Shown: one piece after another, positions 18,410-27,207 of the stretch
Layout of the letters: every line of letters begins with the position of its first letter
Position numbering within the stretch: position 1 is the stretch's first letter
NCBI RefSeq assembly: GCF_017742995.1
Contig: NZ_CP072425.1
Coordinates: 3,534,001-3,598,000, forward strand
Direction: 5' to 3'
Length of the DNA: 64,000 bases
From: Pseudoalteromonas viridis
GTDB taxonomy: Bacteria; Pseudomonadota; Gammaproteobacteria; Enterobacterales; Alteromonadaceae
The notes under the pieces: generated by a model
Databases searched by the model: none
What the model saw: only the letters and a program-made list of their open reading frames with translations
What the model was told of the DNA's origin: nothing
Translations under genes and position numbers: made by a program

Positions 18410-19274
18410 TCTTTTCCATAAACTCAATGATCATACCGGCAATGTCCTTTCCGGTTGCTTTTTCTATGCCTTCAAGGCCAGGCGACGAGTTTACTTCCAT
18501 CACCAGTGGCCCACGTTCTGAGCGCAGCAGGTCAACACCGGCTACATTCAGGCCCATTGCTTTAGCCGCAGCAACAGCGGTTTTGCGCTCTTCCGGGGTA
18601 ATGCGGATCAGGCTGGCACTACCGCCGCGGTGCAGGTTAGAGCGAAACTCACCTTCCTGCGCCTGACGTTTCATGGCGGCTATCACCTTATCCCCAATCA
18701 CAAAGCAGCGAATATCCGCGCCGCCGGCTTCTTTAATGTATTCCTGCACCATAATGTTGGCTTTCAGGCCCATAAAGGCCTCAATCACACTTTCTGCCGC
18801 TTTACGGGTTTCTGCCAGCACCACACCAATTCCCTGGGTGCCCTCAAGTAGTTTAATCACTACAGGCGCACCGCCGACCATTTCCAGCAAGTCTTTTACA
18901 TCATCAGGCTTATTGGCAAATCCGGTGATGGGCATACCAACGCCTTTACGGGATAACAGCTGTAATGAGCGCAGCTTATCGCGCGAGCGGGTAATGGCCA
19001 CCGACTCGTTTAACGGATAAATGCCCATCATTTCAAACTGGCGTAACACAGCACAACCATAAAACGTGACCGAGGCACCAATTCGCGGCACCACAGCGTC
19101 TACATCTATTACCTTTTCGCCTTTGAAATGAATTTCTGGCTCATTGGAGTTGATGTTCATGTAGCAGCGCAGCACATCCAGCACCACAGGCTCATGGCCG
19201 CGCTCCTTTGCCGCTTCTATCAAACGACGGGTCGAGTAAAGGTTTTTATTCCGGGATAGAATGGCGATTTTCAT
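18369..19274 (-). CDS. rimK: RimK, ATP-grasp glutamate ligase for ribosomal protein S6
   Basis: RimK adds glutamate residues to the C-terminus of ribosomal protein S6. The protein is 301 residues, like the E. coli enzyme, beginning [20 protein letters not shown]-grasp signatures include [11 protein letters not shown], the RCFVIGDKV strand and the magnesium-binding [14 protein letters not shown]. The ATG at 19274 has AAGGAA six bases upstream; the upstream TTG in the same frame is rejected. The rimB stop lies just two bases before, and the next gene overlaps the 3' end, so three genes form one operon. Confidence 0.95.
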   Translation of the reverse strand: MKIAILSRNKNLYSTRRLIEAAKERGHEPVVLDVLRCYMNINSNEPEIHFKGEKVIDVDAVVPRIGASVTFYGCAVLRQFEMMGIYPLNESVAITRSRDKLRSLQLLSRKGVGMPITGFANKPDDVKDLLEMVGGAPVVIKLLEGTQGIGVVLAETRKAAESVIEAFMGLKANIMVQEYIKEAGGADIRCFVIGDKVIAAMKRQAQEGEFRSNLHRGGSASLIRITPEERKTAVAAAKAMGLNVAGVDLLRSERGPLVMEVNSSPGLEGIEKATGKDIAGMIIEFMEKNAASKRTATRGKG

Positions 19275-19275
19275 G

Positions 19276-19722
19276 TTAATTCCTTGCTTCAATTCTTTTT
19301 TTAGTCAAATACGAGGCTGCAGGATCGACACAGATCCGCCCCTCCATGGCTGTACGCCCCAGTAACATTCTAAATTTCATGTTATCCCGGTTGGTCAGCG
19401 TGATTTCAATGGGCCAACTCTCGGTGCCAATGTGCAATGTCGATTGGATCACATAGCGAGACTCCTGATGGCCGCCCGAGTCTGTTACCGTGCGCACGTC
19501 CAGCACCGGCGCTTCACAGACCACTTCATAGTCGGTGTCTTTTTGTTTCGGATGCATCCAAAAACGCACCCAGGATGCGCCTTCTTTTTCAAACTCTTCT
19601 ACTTTGAAGGCATGCAAACAAGAGGTTCGGGCGCCGGTATCAACCTTAGCTTTGATCCTGTCTATTCCCAGCTCAGGCAAAGACAGCCATTCGCGCCATC
19701 CAACCTGTATTAAAGTCGACAT
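19276..19722 (-). CDS. rimB: RimB-like retropepsin-type protease (annotated elsewhere as ATP-dependent zinc protease)
   Basis: A 148-residue protein with [13 protein letters not shown], the Asp-Thr-Gly-Ala motif of retropepsin-like aspartic proteases, and the C-terminal [11 protein letters not shown] strand. The family (often labelled ATP-dependent zinc protease) is encoded with rimK in pseudomonads, where RimB counteracts or tunes RimK activity. AAGGAG precedes the ATG. It is the first gene of the rimB-rimK-aspartoacylase operon. Role by homology and context. Confidence 0.8.
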   Translation of the reverse strand: MSTLIQVGWREWLSLPELGIDRIKAKVDTGARTSCLHAFKVEEFEKEGASWVRFWMHPKQKDTDYEVVCEAPVLDVRTVTDSGGHQESRYVIQSTLHIGTESWPIEITLTNRDNMKFRMLLGRTAMEGRICVDPAASYLTKKRIEARN

Positions 19723-20065
19723 TTTTGTGCTCCTTAAAAAAGCGCTTTATACCTTGCTCTTAAACAATAGACTAACAAAATTTATTTATCCAAAGCAGCA
19801 AAGCAATTGATTGAACGATAAAAAGTTTCTCGAATGTAACAAGCGAAAGGCAGTTCGGCCAGCAAGCCTGACTCTGATTGATACTTTGTAATTTTTTGAC
19901 TGGCATTTAATACAATGTTACTAAATAAACATAAAAATTTGAGCTGTTATAATTTATAACGAATTCGAATTTCGGATAGAATTATCCACCTTTAGTATTG
20001 CCATCCTTTTCGTGGGCCAGACAAAAAAAGCCCGTACAGAAATCAACATATAATCAGGAATGACC
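19723..20065. promoter_or_regulatory. Divergent promoter region between rimB and TonB receptor genes
   Basis: This 343-bp AT-rich region has no gene and must contain promoters for both directions. TATAAT occurs at 19948-19953 on the plus strand, about 110 bases before the receptor gene, but no good -35 box is placed for it. No recognisable Fur box was found by eye. Confidence 0.4.
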
Positions 20066-22585
20066 ATGTTAAGACCGAGTACTCTGGCAGCCAGCATCAG
20101 CTTGGTGCTGGGCGCCGCCGCTTCGTTTCACACCAGCGCAGAACAAAGCCAGGCACCTCAGGCCAGTAACACCACAGAAGTGATTGAAATCACAGGTACC
20201 CGACGCAGCCTGCGCAGCGTTGCTGAAAGCACGGTACCGGTCGATGTTATCAGCCTGGATGAAATCACCAGCTCAGGTCAGCTTGAACTCAGCCAGGTTT
20301 TGACAACGCTGGTACCGAGCTTCAACTTTCCGAACTCGCAACTGGCCGACGGCACCGATCACGCACGCCCGGCAGTATTGCGCGGACTGGCGCCCGACCA
20401 TACTTTAGTGCTTATCAATGGTAAGCGCCGCCATGCCAGTGCCCTGCTGAACCTGAATGGCACGGTTGGTCGTGGCTCCACAGCCGTTGACTTGAACACC
20501 ATTCCGACCGCTGCTATCAAGCGCATCGAAGTATTACGTGATGGCGCTGCGGCACAATACGGCTCAGACGCCATTGCCGGTGTGATCAACATTGTGCTGA
20601 ACGATGCCGATGAAGGCGGCAACCTGTCGGTTACTTATGGTGAGTACGACACGCAGATGGCTGGCTCTGCACAGCTACTGCGCACCTATGAAGATGCCGA
20701 GGGTAACCTGGCGTTTGACAAAGGCGCAGATCGCGAACTAAACGATGGTGGCACCACGACTGTTAGCGGCAATATCGGCTTTGAGCTTGGTGACAAAGGC
20801 TTTATCAATGTAGCTGCTGAGCTACGTAACAAGCAACCGACCAACCGCTCAGGCATCGATGAGCGCGAGCAGTATGCCCGTGATGAAAACGGCAAGCTGG
20901 ATCCTCGCGAGTTTACCGCAGAGCGTTATAATCACAGATTTGGTAAAGCCGACATCGAAGACTTTGCGCTGTTTTACAACGCAGGCTATGCACTGGCGTC
21001 GGACTTAGACTTGTATTCATTCGGTAGCTTCTCAAGCCGCGATGGCAACTCGGGCGGTTTCTTCCGTCGTCCTCAGGATGGCCGTAATATCCCACAAGTT
21101 TACCCGGATGGCTTTTTACCGCAGATAGACACTGAAGTGCGCGACTACAGCTTTGCTGTGGGTGCCAAAGGGGATGCCGGTGACTGGCAGTACGATGTCA
21201 GCACTAATTATGGCCTGAACGACTTTGGCTTTGGCGTATCGAACAGCCTGAATACTTCTATGGGCGCAAGCAGCCCAACCGAATTCGACAACGGCGCACT
21301 AGTGTACAGTCAGTTGCTGGTTAATGCAGAGGCCAAAACAGAGCTGGATTTAGGACTGTACGACAGCGTGTTTGTTACGCTGGGCAGTGAATACCGCCGC
21401 GAAACTTATGAGATCCAGGCGGGCGAACTGGCGTCTTATCAGACGGTATTGGATGCAAACGGCCAGCCGGTTGCCGCAGGTGGCGCACAGGTTCTGGCTG
21501 GATTCTCCCCAGAAAGTGCGGTAGATGAGTCACGCCATAATGTCGCGTTGTTTGCTGAGTTTGATACTTACCTGACCACCGACTGGAACCTGGTATTGGC
21601 GGCCCGCTATGAAGATTACAGCGACTTTGGTTCAACCCTGACCGGTAAGCTTGCAACCCGTTATGTAGTGAACGACCAGCTATCTCTGCGTGGTGCGCTA
21701 AGCACAGGCTTCCGCGCGCCTTCTCTGGCTCAGACTTCATATAAGTCGATTGCCACCGTATTTGAAGACGGCGTACCAAATGAAGTTGGCCTGTATCCGG
21801 TCGATACCCCTGCGGCTGCAGCACTGGGTGCAAAGCCACTGGAAGCCGAAGAGTCTGTTAACCTGACAGCCGGATTCATTTACACGCAAGATGCTTTCAG
21901 CCTGACACTGGATGCGTATCGCATTGATATTGACGACCGCATTGTGATGTCTGAAAACCTCAGCGGCGACGCGGTTGAGCAGATCCTGCAACAGGCAGGC
22001 GAATTTAATGTACAACGTGTACGTTACTTTACCAATGCCATCGACTCACGCACTCAGGGTCTAGACATTGTTGCAACCTATCGCTTTGATTTGGCGGATT
22101 ATGGCGACCTAAACCTCAGTGCTGCTCTGAACCTCAACGATACTGAGGTGACAAATGTTAAAGCCAATCCGGCTGAGCTGGCTGCGCTTGGCGAAAGCTA
22201 CCAGTACTTTGCTCGTCGTGAAATTGAACGCTTTGAGTCGGGTACACCGGATAACAAATGGAACCTGGTGGCAAACTGGCAACGTGAACAATGGCAGGTT
22301 ATGGTCAAAGCAACCCGCTACGGTGAAGTGACCGATCCTTCCAGCACGGTAGAAAAAGATGAAGTACTGGCAGCCAAATGGATCACCGATCTGGAAGTGG
22401 CTTACAAGGTGAACGCACAATGGCGTGTTGCCCTTGGCGCAAATAACCTGTTTGATCAGTATCCTCAGGATACCGTCAGCAACATTGGGTTCAGCAACTT
22501 TAACCAGATCTTCCCTTACTCAGCGTTCTCTGCATACAGCACAGACGGCCGCTTTGTATACGGTAAGGTGTCGTTTAACTTCTAA
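20066..22585 (+). CDS. TonB-dependent outer-membrane receptor
   Basis: An 839-residue gated beta-barrel for TonB-powered import. A signal peptide ends near FHTSAEQ. A TonB-box-like TEVIEITGTR is followed by the plug domain (about 45-175, with DGAAAQYGSDAIAGVINIVL) and a barrel ending in the aromatic C-terminus YGKVSFNF. AGGA lies six bases before ATG 20066, so that start is preferred over ATG 20060. The plug begins directly after the signal peptide without a signalling extension, so it probably lacks sigma-factor signalling. It resembles receptors for carbohydrate or peptide substrates more than siderophore receptors; the substrate is not known. Confidence 0.93.
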   Translation: MLRPSTLAASISLVLGAAASFHTSAEQSQAPQASNTTEVIEITGTRRSLRSVAESTVPVDVISLDEITSSGQLELSQVLTTLVPSFNFPNSQLADGTDHARPAVLRGLAPDHTLVLINGKRRHASALLNLNGTVGRGSTAVDLNTIPTAAIKRIEVLRDGAAAQYGSDAIAGVINIVLNDADEGGNLSVTYGEYDTQMAGSAQLLRTYEDAEGNLAFDKGADRELNDGGTTTVSGNIGFELGDKGFINVAAELRNKQPTNRSGIDEREQYARDENGKLDPREFTAERYNHRFGKADIEDFALFYNAGYALASDLDLYSFGSFSSRDGNSGGFFRRPQDGRNIPQVYPDGFLPQIDTEVRDYSFAVGAKGDAGDWQYDVSTNYGLNDFGFGVSNSLNTSMGASSPTEFDNGALVYSQLLVNAEAKTELDLGLYDSVFVTLGSEYRRETYEIQAGELASYQTVLDANGQPVAAGGAQVLAGFSPESAVDESRHNVALFAEFDTYLTTDWNLVLAARYEDYSDFGSTLTGKLATRYVVNDQLSLRGALSTGFRAPSLAQTSYKSIATVFEDGVPNEVGLYPVDTPAAAALGAKPLEAEESVNLTAGFIYTQDAFSLTLDAYRIDIDDRIVMSENLSGDAVEQILQQAGEFNVQRVRYFTNAIDSRTQGLDIVATYRFDLADYGDLNLSAALNLNDTEVTNVKANPAELAALGESYQYFARREIERFESGTPDNKWNLVANWQREQWQVMVKATRYGEVTDPSSTVEKDEVLAAKWITDLEVAYKVNAQWRVALGANNLFDQYPQDTVSNIGFSNFNQIFPYSAFSAYSTDGRFVYGKVSFNF

Positions 22586-22599
22586 TTTTGTTCCGAACT

Positions 22600-22626
22600 G
22601 CCCTGCAGCTGCGCTCAGCTGCGGGG
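22600..22626 (+). terminator. GC-rich hairpin after TonB receptor gene
   Basis: CCCTGCAGCTG and CAGCTGCGGGG form a strong stem with a CGCT loop shortly after the stop codon. There is no T-tract, so it may be a stability hairpin rather than a simple intrinsic terminator. Confidence 0.5.
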
Positions 22627-22702
22627 TTAGCACAAAATAATATTTACATTACAATAACTATAACGTAACATATCTACAATTTATTAAACATTAGGATGTG
22701 TT

Positions 22703-23311
22703 ATGAAACTAAAGATGTTATCTGTTACCTCGTCTCTTGTCCTGTCGCTCTGTAGTGTCACAGCATTGGCTGGAAGCTTTGAACTAAACCCAGAGCGTAA
22801 TCAATACTCTAATCTTGCGTGGCCATTTCTTGAGTCTGACTCAAAATGGAAAGTCTCAACAGGTAGCGATCTGCACTCTGGCGCCGACAGATATGCCGAT
22901 GACTATAACTACTACGATGGAAACAAAGGGGGTGATATAGATTTAGGCAAAAGTGTCTATTCTGTCATGGGGGGTAAAGTCATATACGCAGATCGTCTAC
23001 CCGGATATGGGTATGGTAACCAAGTCGTAGTACTTGATGATTCAGGTAAGTTTGCTGTACGTTACGCGCATTTGAACTCCATGAGTGTATCAGAGGGAGA
23101 CACTATAACACGGCAATCAACACTTATTGGTGGTGTAGGTAAAACGGGTTTGCGTGGCTCCTGTACGGCACCAAACTGGGCATGTGCACACTTACATATT
23201 GTTCTTTATGAAAACTTATCCAGAAATGATATTTCTTTATTAAAACGAGGAAAAATGCCCTCGTCGTCCTCAGCGGCATGGTTTAGACTCGATGCCAGTC
23301 TCAAGCCGTGA
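22703..23311 (+). CDS. Secreted M23 family metallopeptidase
   Basis: A 202-residue protein with a signal peptide (cleavage after ALA, about residue 23) and a single lysostaphin-type peptidase domain. Zinc-site motifs are HSGAD (His-x3-Asp) and HLH near residue 175. The family cleaves peptidoglycan cross-bridges or, in LasA-like enzymes, glycine-rich proteins. The wide HSGADRYADDYNYYDG region resembles the secreted LasA/beta-lytic branch, though it lacks a long pro-peptide. AGGA precedes the ATG. It has its own hairpin downstream and appears monocistronic. Confidence 0.85.
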   Translation: MKLKMLSVTSSLVLSLCSVTALAGSFELNPERNQYSNLAWPFLESDSKWKVSTGSDLHSGADRYADDYNYYDGNKGGDIDLGKSVYSVMGGKVIYADRLPGYGYGNQVVVLDDSGKFAVRYAHLNSMSVSEGDTITRQSTLIGGVGKTGLRGSCTAPNWACAHLHIVLYENLSRNDISLLKRGKMPSSSSAAWFRLDASLKP

Positions 23312-23330
23312 TCTGAACGGCTAGGTCGTG

Positions 23331-23358
23331 CAGCTAGTTCAATCTTTAGAGCTAGCTG
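23331..23358 (+). terminator. Hairpin after M23 peptidase gene
   Basis: CAGCTAG and CTAGCTG form a 7-bp stem 20 bases after the stop codon. No T-tract follows directly, so the terminator call is tentative. Confidence 0.4.
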
Positions 23359-23467
23359 TTAAATTATTCAATACCTTACAAATCTGTCCTGTCTAATCTC
23401 CAAAAAACGCTTACGTAGTTCGATAGCCTCTATACAAGGGTGAGATCAACAAGTGAGACGGCCTCCA

Positions 23468-23917
23468 TCAAGCATATTGATTAACACTTAACATGCCCGC
23501 TTTTGCCTGATAGTCCATTGGCAGCGTTTTATTAAACGCAATCATTTCGTTATAAATATCAGCATCAGAGGCTCCCTCACCCTTCATACGATTGAACAAA
23601 GCAATACGTTGCTCAGTCACCTGCTCGGCAATTCGGTCAAACTCGACAGACTGATCGGCCCACTTTTTATGGGCAACGGGATCGGTCAATGGTGGTGCCG
23701 CATTGAGGTTGACGGTCATTTTGTTAGGAATAAAAGTGATGGCTTCTGCCATTTCTCTAGCAAATACCGGGTCGGATCCGACATCATCCCGAAAAGAATC
23801 CCATGTATGCTTAACAGCTGTGGAACTGGCTTGTTTGACTTGGTTGCTTTCATCAGTCGCTTTTACCGAGGGATACTGCGGGGCCATGCTCTGGATAGAG
23901 GTATTCAAAATCATCAT
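23468..23917 (-). CDS. Hypothetical protein, 149 residues
   Basis: A soluble, mainly helical protein without signal peptide or recognised family. Residues 40-70 contain WDSFRDDVGSDPVFAREMAE, and a proline-rich linker follows (NAAPPLTDPVAHKKW). AAGGAG sits four bases before the first ATG and seven before the second (ATGATG), so expression looks genuine. It stands alone between an M23 and an M24 peptidase gene. Function unknown. Confidence 0.65.
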   Translation of the reverse strand: MMILNTSIQSMAPQYPSVKATDESNQVKQASSTAVKHTWDSFRDDVGSDPVFAREMAEAITFIPNKMTVNLNAAPPLTDPVAHKKWADQSVEFDRIAEQVTEQRIALFNRMKGEGASDADIYNEMIAFNKTLPMDYQAKAGMLSVNQYA

Positions 23918-24110
23918 TCGTCTCCTTGTGAACGTTTGGCAACCAAAGCAAAACCCAGGCCACTTATAAATCCCCTTTAAATTGAGTCAATTACAATTAC
24001 CTCCTGTCCATAGACACAACGAGCTCCCGCACTCTGGCGTTAAATTGCCGCACCAGACAAACCACAGATTGCCCTTTTAAAATGTGTATATACTCATGTT
24101 CACTCAGATA

Positions 24111-24140
24111 AAACAAAACCCGCGAATGCGGGCTTTGTTT
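24111..24140 (-). terminator. Rho-independent terminator of M24 peptidase gene
   Basis: AAACAAA-CCCGC-GAAT-GCGGG-TTTGTTT forms a strong symmetrical hairpin 14 bases after the peptidase stop codon and can work on both strands. Confidence 0.85.
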
Positions 24141-24153
24141 GCTTACTCGCGCT

Positions 24154-25506
24154 CTATCGGATCACATGCCATTGTGTCTGACGCCCTGCCAGATACCAGA
24201 CCTGCTTACCATCGAAAACCGCATCTTGCTCCAGCTTAATTTGGATCCACTGGTTGTCCCACTCAGGTAGCTGCGTTTTAATGTTTCCTTCAATGGCATA
24301 AACCGTGTTTGGATGCAGTTTCCAGTCTCCCTGTACCGGTGTCGGCCCCTGATTGTCCCACATGCCAATGGTTGGCCCAGGCGCATGGCCAACAAAGCCG
24401 AGCGGATGGGTATAAGTACTGCTGACAATCCCTGCCGCTTTACTTTGTTTAATGGTATTGGCCAGGATCTCATTGCCCGTTAACCCTGATTTAAAGTTAC
24501 TGGTTAAGATATCCTGCCAGCGATTGCCGGTGGCCATAGCCTGTTTCAGGCCCGCTGGTACATCGGTTTCATGTAGCTTTAGAACGTAACCCATTTCCTG
24601 TGTATCCGTGCACTGATTCAGATAACAAATACCCACATCGGTGTGAATAATATCTCCGGGTAAAATTGTGCGATTGTATTCACCAATAAACACATCGTCT
24701 TTACTGGTTTTGTCGCCCTGACGTTGAATATTCACATACGGCTGGAACCAGGGTCTGAGCTGTAATTCTTCAAAGCGTTCGCGTAAATACCATTCAACGT
24801 CTTTGGTGGTGGTTACGCCTGGTGTGATCACCTTATTGGAGAATGCTTCTGCAATTACCCGACGCGCCAGCGTCACCGCCTGCGGGTAAACATTAAGCTC
24901 TTTTTGGCTGCGCGTTTCCAGCCAACGGATCACCAGTTTTTCGGCGCTCACCAGGCGCTCCTGATATTTGCCCGGCAATACCTTCAACAGTTGCTTATGC
25001 AGTCCAACGCTTAGGCCATCGGCCAGTGCCCAGTCTTCACTCACATTAATCCCGATGCGTTTCGGGTCGCGCTCGGCAATCACCTCAGCCAGACGCTGCC
25101 ACTGTTGCGCCTTTGTGCCCCCTTCCCATACAGTCGGGTACAACTCGCCAATGGGATAACGGCTCACACTAAAGCGCTCAACGCTGCCATCCGCTTGTTT
25201 TGAAAACACCAGTAAAGTGGTACGGCGCGCTGCAAACGTGGGCTGCGGCACCAGGGTATAAAACAGCTTATCTTCGCCATATTCGCGGTTGATGACCAGC
25301 CACATATCCAGGTCCGCCTCGCGCATCAGCTCAGGAAGTAAGTTATCCAAGCGGTCTGTCACCATGTCATTGATGGGCTGCACGCGCTCCCTGAAAGACA
25401 ACACATCCGGCAACGCCGATATCTGACGGCCCTGCGCATACTCCTCGGCCATAGCGGGAGTGCTTATCGTGCACAAGCTCAAAAATAATCCCAAAATTCT
25501 CTGCAT
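24154..25506 (-). CDS. Exported M24 family metallopeptidase (Xaa-Pro dipeptidase-like)
   Basis: A 450-residue pita-bread-fold peptidase with a signal peptide (ending near MAEEYA), so periplasmic or secreted. The five metal ligands of the family appear: Asp in HTDVG, Asp in CTDTQE, His in GFVGHAPGP, Glu in YAIEGNI and Glu in IKLEQDAVF. The N-terminal half is the creatinase-like domain. Members of this family remove amino acids ahead of proline; the exported form is less usual. AGGA precedes the ATG. It is monocistronic. Confidence 0.85.
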   Translation of the reverse strand: MQRILGLFLSLCTISTPAMAEEYAQGRQISALPDVLSFRERVQPINDMVTDRLDNLLPELMREADLDMWLVINREYGEDKLFYTLVPQPTFAARRTTLLVFSKQADGSVERFSVSRYPIGELYPTVWEGGTKAQQWQRLAEVIAERDPKRIGINVSEDWALADGLSVGLHKQLLKVLPGKYQERLVSAEKLVIRWLETRSQKELNVYPQAVTLARRVIAEAFSNKVITPGVTTTKDVEWYLRERFEELQLRPWFQPYVNIQRQGDKTSKDDVFIGEYNRTILPGDIIHTDVGICYLNQCTDTQEMGYVLKLHETDVPAGLKQAMATGNRWQDILTSNFKSGLTGNEILANTIKQSKAAGIVSSTYTHPLGFVGHAPGPTIGMWDNQGPTPVQGDWKLHPNTVYAIEGNIKTQLPEWDNQWIQIKLEQDAVFDGKQVWYLAGRQTQWHVIR

Positions 25507-25842
25507 AATCGTCCTGCTCGTTATTTATATTATTGTCGCCAAAGCCGGGGCAACCCGGCAACAGGCAACGCTTTTTAAGTAAACGGTTTTCAATCTTATT
25601 GCAGAGTTTGGGGGCCAGCAAACCGTTCGGGATGAATGCAAAAAGAAGCGCTATCAGCCACGCAACATTGCTGTCTTAGAATCGACGCCCAAGGGCATAT
25701 TGAATCAAACTGGAATAGATGCCAGCAGCAATGGCGTTACCATGTCACACTGGATGAGCTAGACAAAGTGATAAAAGGCCAAAACCTTATTGCGCACTTT
25801 TGCTGGGTCTGGGGCTGCGCCCTTAAGATCTTATTTAAAACT

Positions 25843-25865
25843 AAGCCCGACTATTTATCGGGCTT
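25843..25865 (-). terminator. Rho-independent terminator of FHA gene
   Basis: AAGCCCGA pairs with TCGGGCTT around a 7-base loop, and on the minus strand the stem is followed by AGTTTTAAAT. It lies 40 bases beyond the FHA gene stop codon. Confidence 0.7.
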
Positions 25866-25903
25866 GGAGATATGGCAAAGTAACATGCACCAGCTAGCTG
25901 CTA

Positions 25904-26905
25904 TCAACTCACCAGCAGTTCATCACTTTGTTGATACATAGTAGACGCTTCAAGCTGTTGGCCTTTAACAATACTGAAATGCCTGCCACCAAAGCGCACC
26001 CTGCCGCGTTTACGCTCAATCAGAGATTCAGCCATTGACTTGTCTTTCATCCGATCAACAAACTGTTTGCGTGCGCGGTGGATTTGGATATTGATGTGGC
26101 TCTCTGTCAGTCCCAGGTCGCGTGATAGCTGCTTGACTGACACCCAACCTTGTGATGCATCATCCACCTGATGTTGCATGTCTTTCACTTTATATCTGGC
26201 CAGTAAGGCAGTCAGATAATGGTGTGTCCGGGTTTCAAAATCCACTTTTTCCTGCGCCTGTTTCACCTGCAATTCAGCATATTCCTCATCCTGACTCAGC
26301 GTAAACACATATTCAAGATCGCACGGGTCCGTTTCGGTCACTTCTGCGGTGCACTCTTGCTGGCTGGCACGGGTTTGGATCAAACTCCAGACCTGCTGAG
26401 CAAATCGCAGCTGCTCACCATCGGTAATACTCACTGGATGCTCCGATCCAACTTCTTCATAGCACCAGGTTTGCTCTGCATTATTAAAGTACACGATTAA
26501 CTCAGGATCTGATTCGCTGGGTAATAAATGATAATTTTCAAGCGGGATCACCGGTGTTTGACCATCAACAAGTTCATCATGGCTGTAAGGCACCAGTAAA
26601 TCTTCTGGTGGTGCCAGATCAGTGACACTGAAGCTATGACAACTTGACTCAGAAAAGCGAATTTCATCATTAACGTTTAATGCAACGTCCTGATTGTAAG
26701 GCACTCTTGCGTCGTTTAGCCAGGTCCCATTGCGGCTCAGATCGCGTAAATACCAATAACCTTGTTGCCACTCTATCACGGCATGGATCCGGGAAATAGC
26801 CAGCTCATCAAAGCAGCTGTCCACAGAATGCTTAAGTCGCCCAAAACGATGAAAAGACTTTAAATATAAATACTTAGATTGCTGTTTATGTTTTAGCGTG
26901 GCCAT
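25904..26905 (-). CDS. FHA domain protein with C-terminal winged/HTH-like region
   Basis: A 333-residue cytoplasmic protein. The N-terminal FHA domain (about residues 20-95) has the phosphothreonine-binding signatures FGR, SRIHAVIEW and NGTWLN. A middle region of unknown type follows. Residues about 245-295 contain a helix-turn-helix-like segment (SVKQLSRDLGLTESHIN, then IHRARKQF), suggesting DNA binding. GAGGAG lies six bases before ATG 26905; the longer frame to 27040 lacks such support. It is divergent from a Ser/Thr kinase gene, so it probably reads that kinase's phosphorylation and may pass it to transcription. The link is inferred. Confidence 0.8.
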   Translation of the reverse strand: MATLKHKQQSKYLYLKSFHRFGRLKHSVDSCFDELAISRIHAVIEWQQGYWYLRDLSRNGTWLNDARVPYNQDVALNVNDEIRFSESSCHSFSVTDLAPPEDLLVPYSHDELVDGQTPVIPLENYHLLPSESDPELIVYFNNAEQTWCYEEVGSEHPVSITDGEQLRFAQQVWSLIQTRASQQECTAEVTETDPCDLEYVFTLSQDEEYAELQVKQAQEKVDFETRTHHYLTALLARYKVKDMQHQVDDASQGWVSVKQLSRDLGLTESHINIQIHRARKQFVDRMKDKSMAESLIERKRGRVRFGGRHFSIVKGQQLEASTMYQQSDELLVS

Positions 26906-27207
26906 AGTCGCTCCTCGATAACGGCTCAGGCAGGCTGCCAGTATCACCACTGGGCCCGACCTTGAGATCTGTTCCTCATTAATCGTAACACCGTTTTTGA
27001 AAAACACCGATTTCACCACATTACACCACAATATTGTCATATTTAAAACAATCTACTGAGAGCGATTAATCTGATAAGCTGGTATTTAATTTGCTTAAAC
27101 GTTACTATGACAATTCGGTACATGTGGTTCTTTTTTAAGGCCATTTATCCGTCTCCGCAAACGCGCTTAAGGCGATAGCACCCGTAAGGTAATAGACAAA
27201 AAGTAAC

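Noticed and set aside
25636..25941. 101-codon frame on the plus strand
   Set aside because: It overlaps the 3' end of the FHA gene and contains that gene's terminator hairpin (25843-25865). It has no ribosome binding site and no recognisable protein features.
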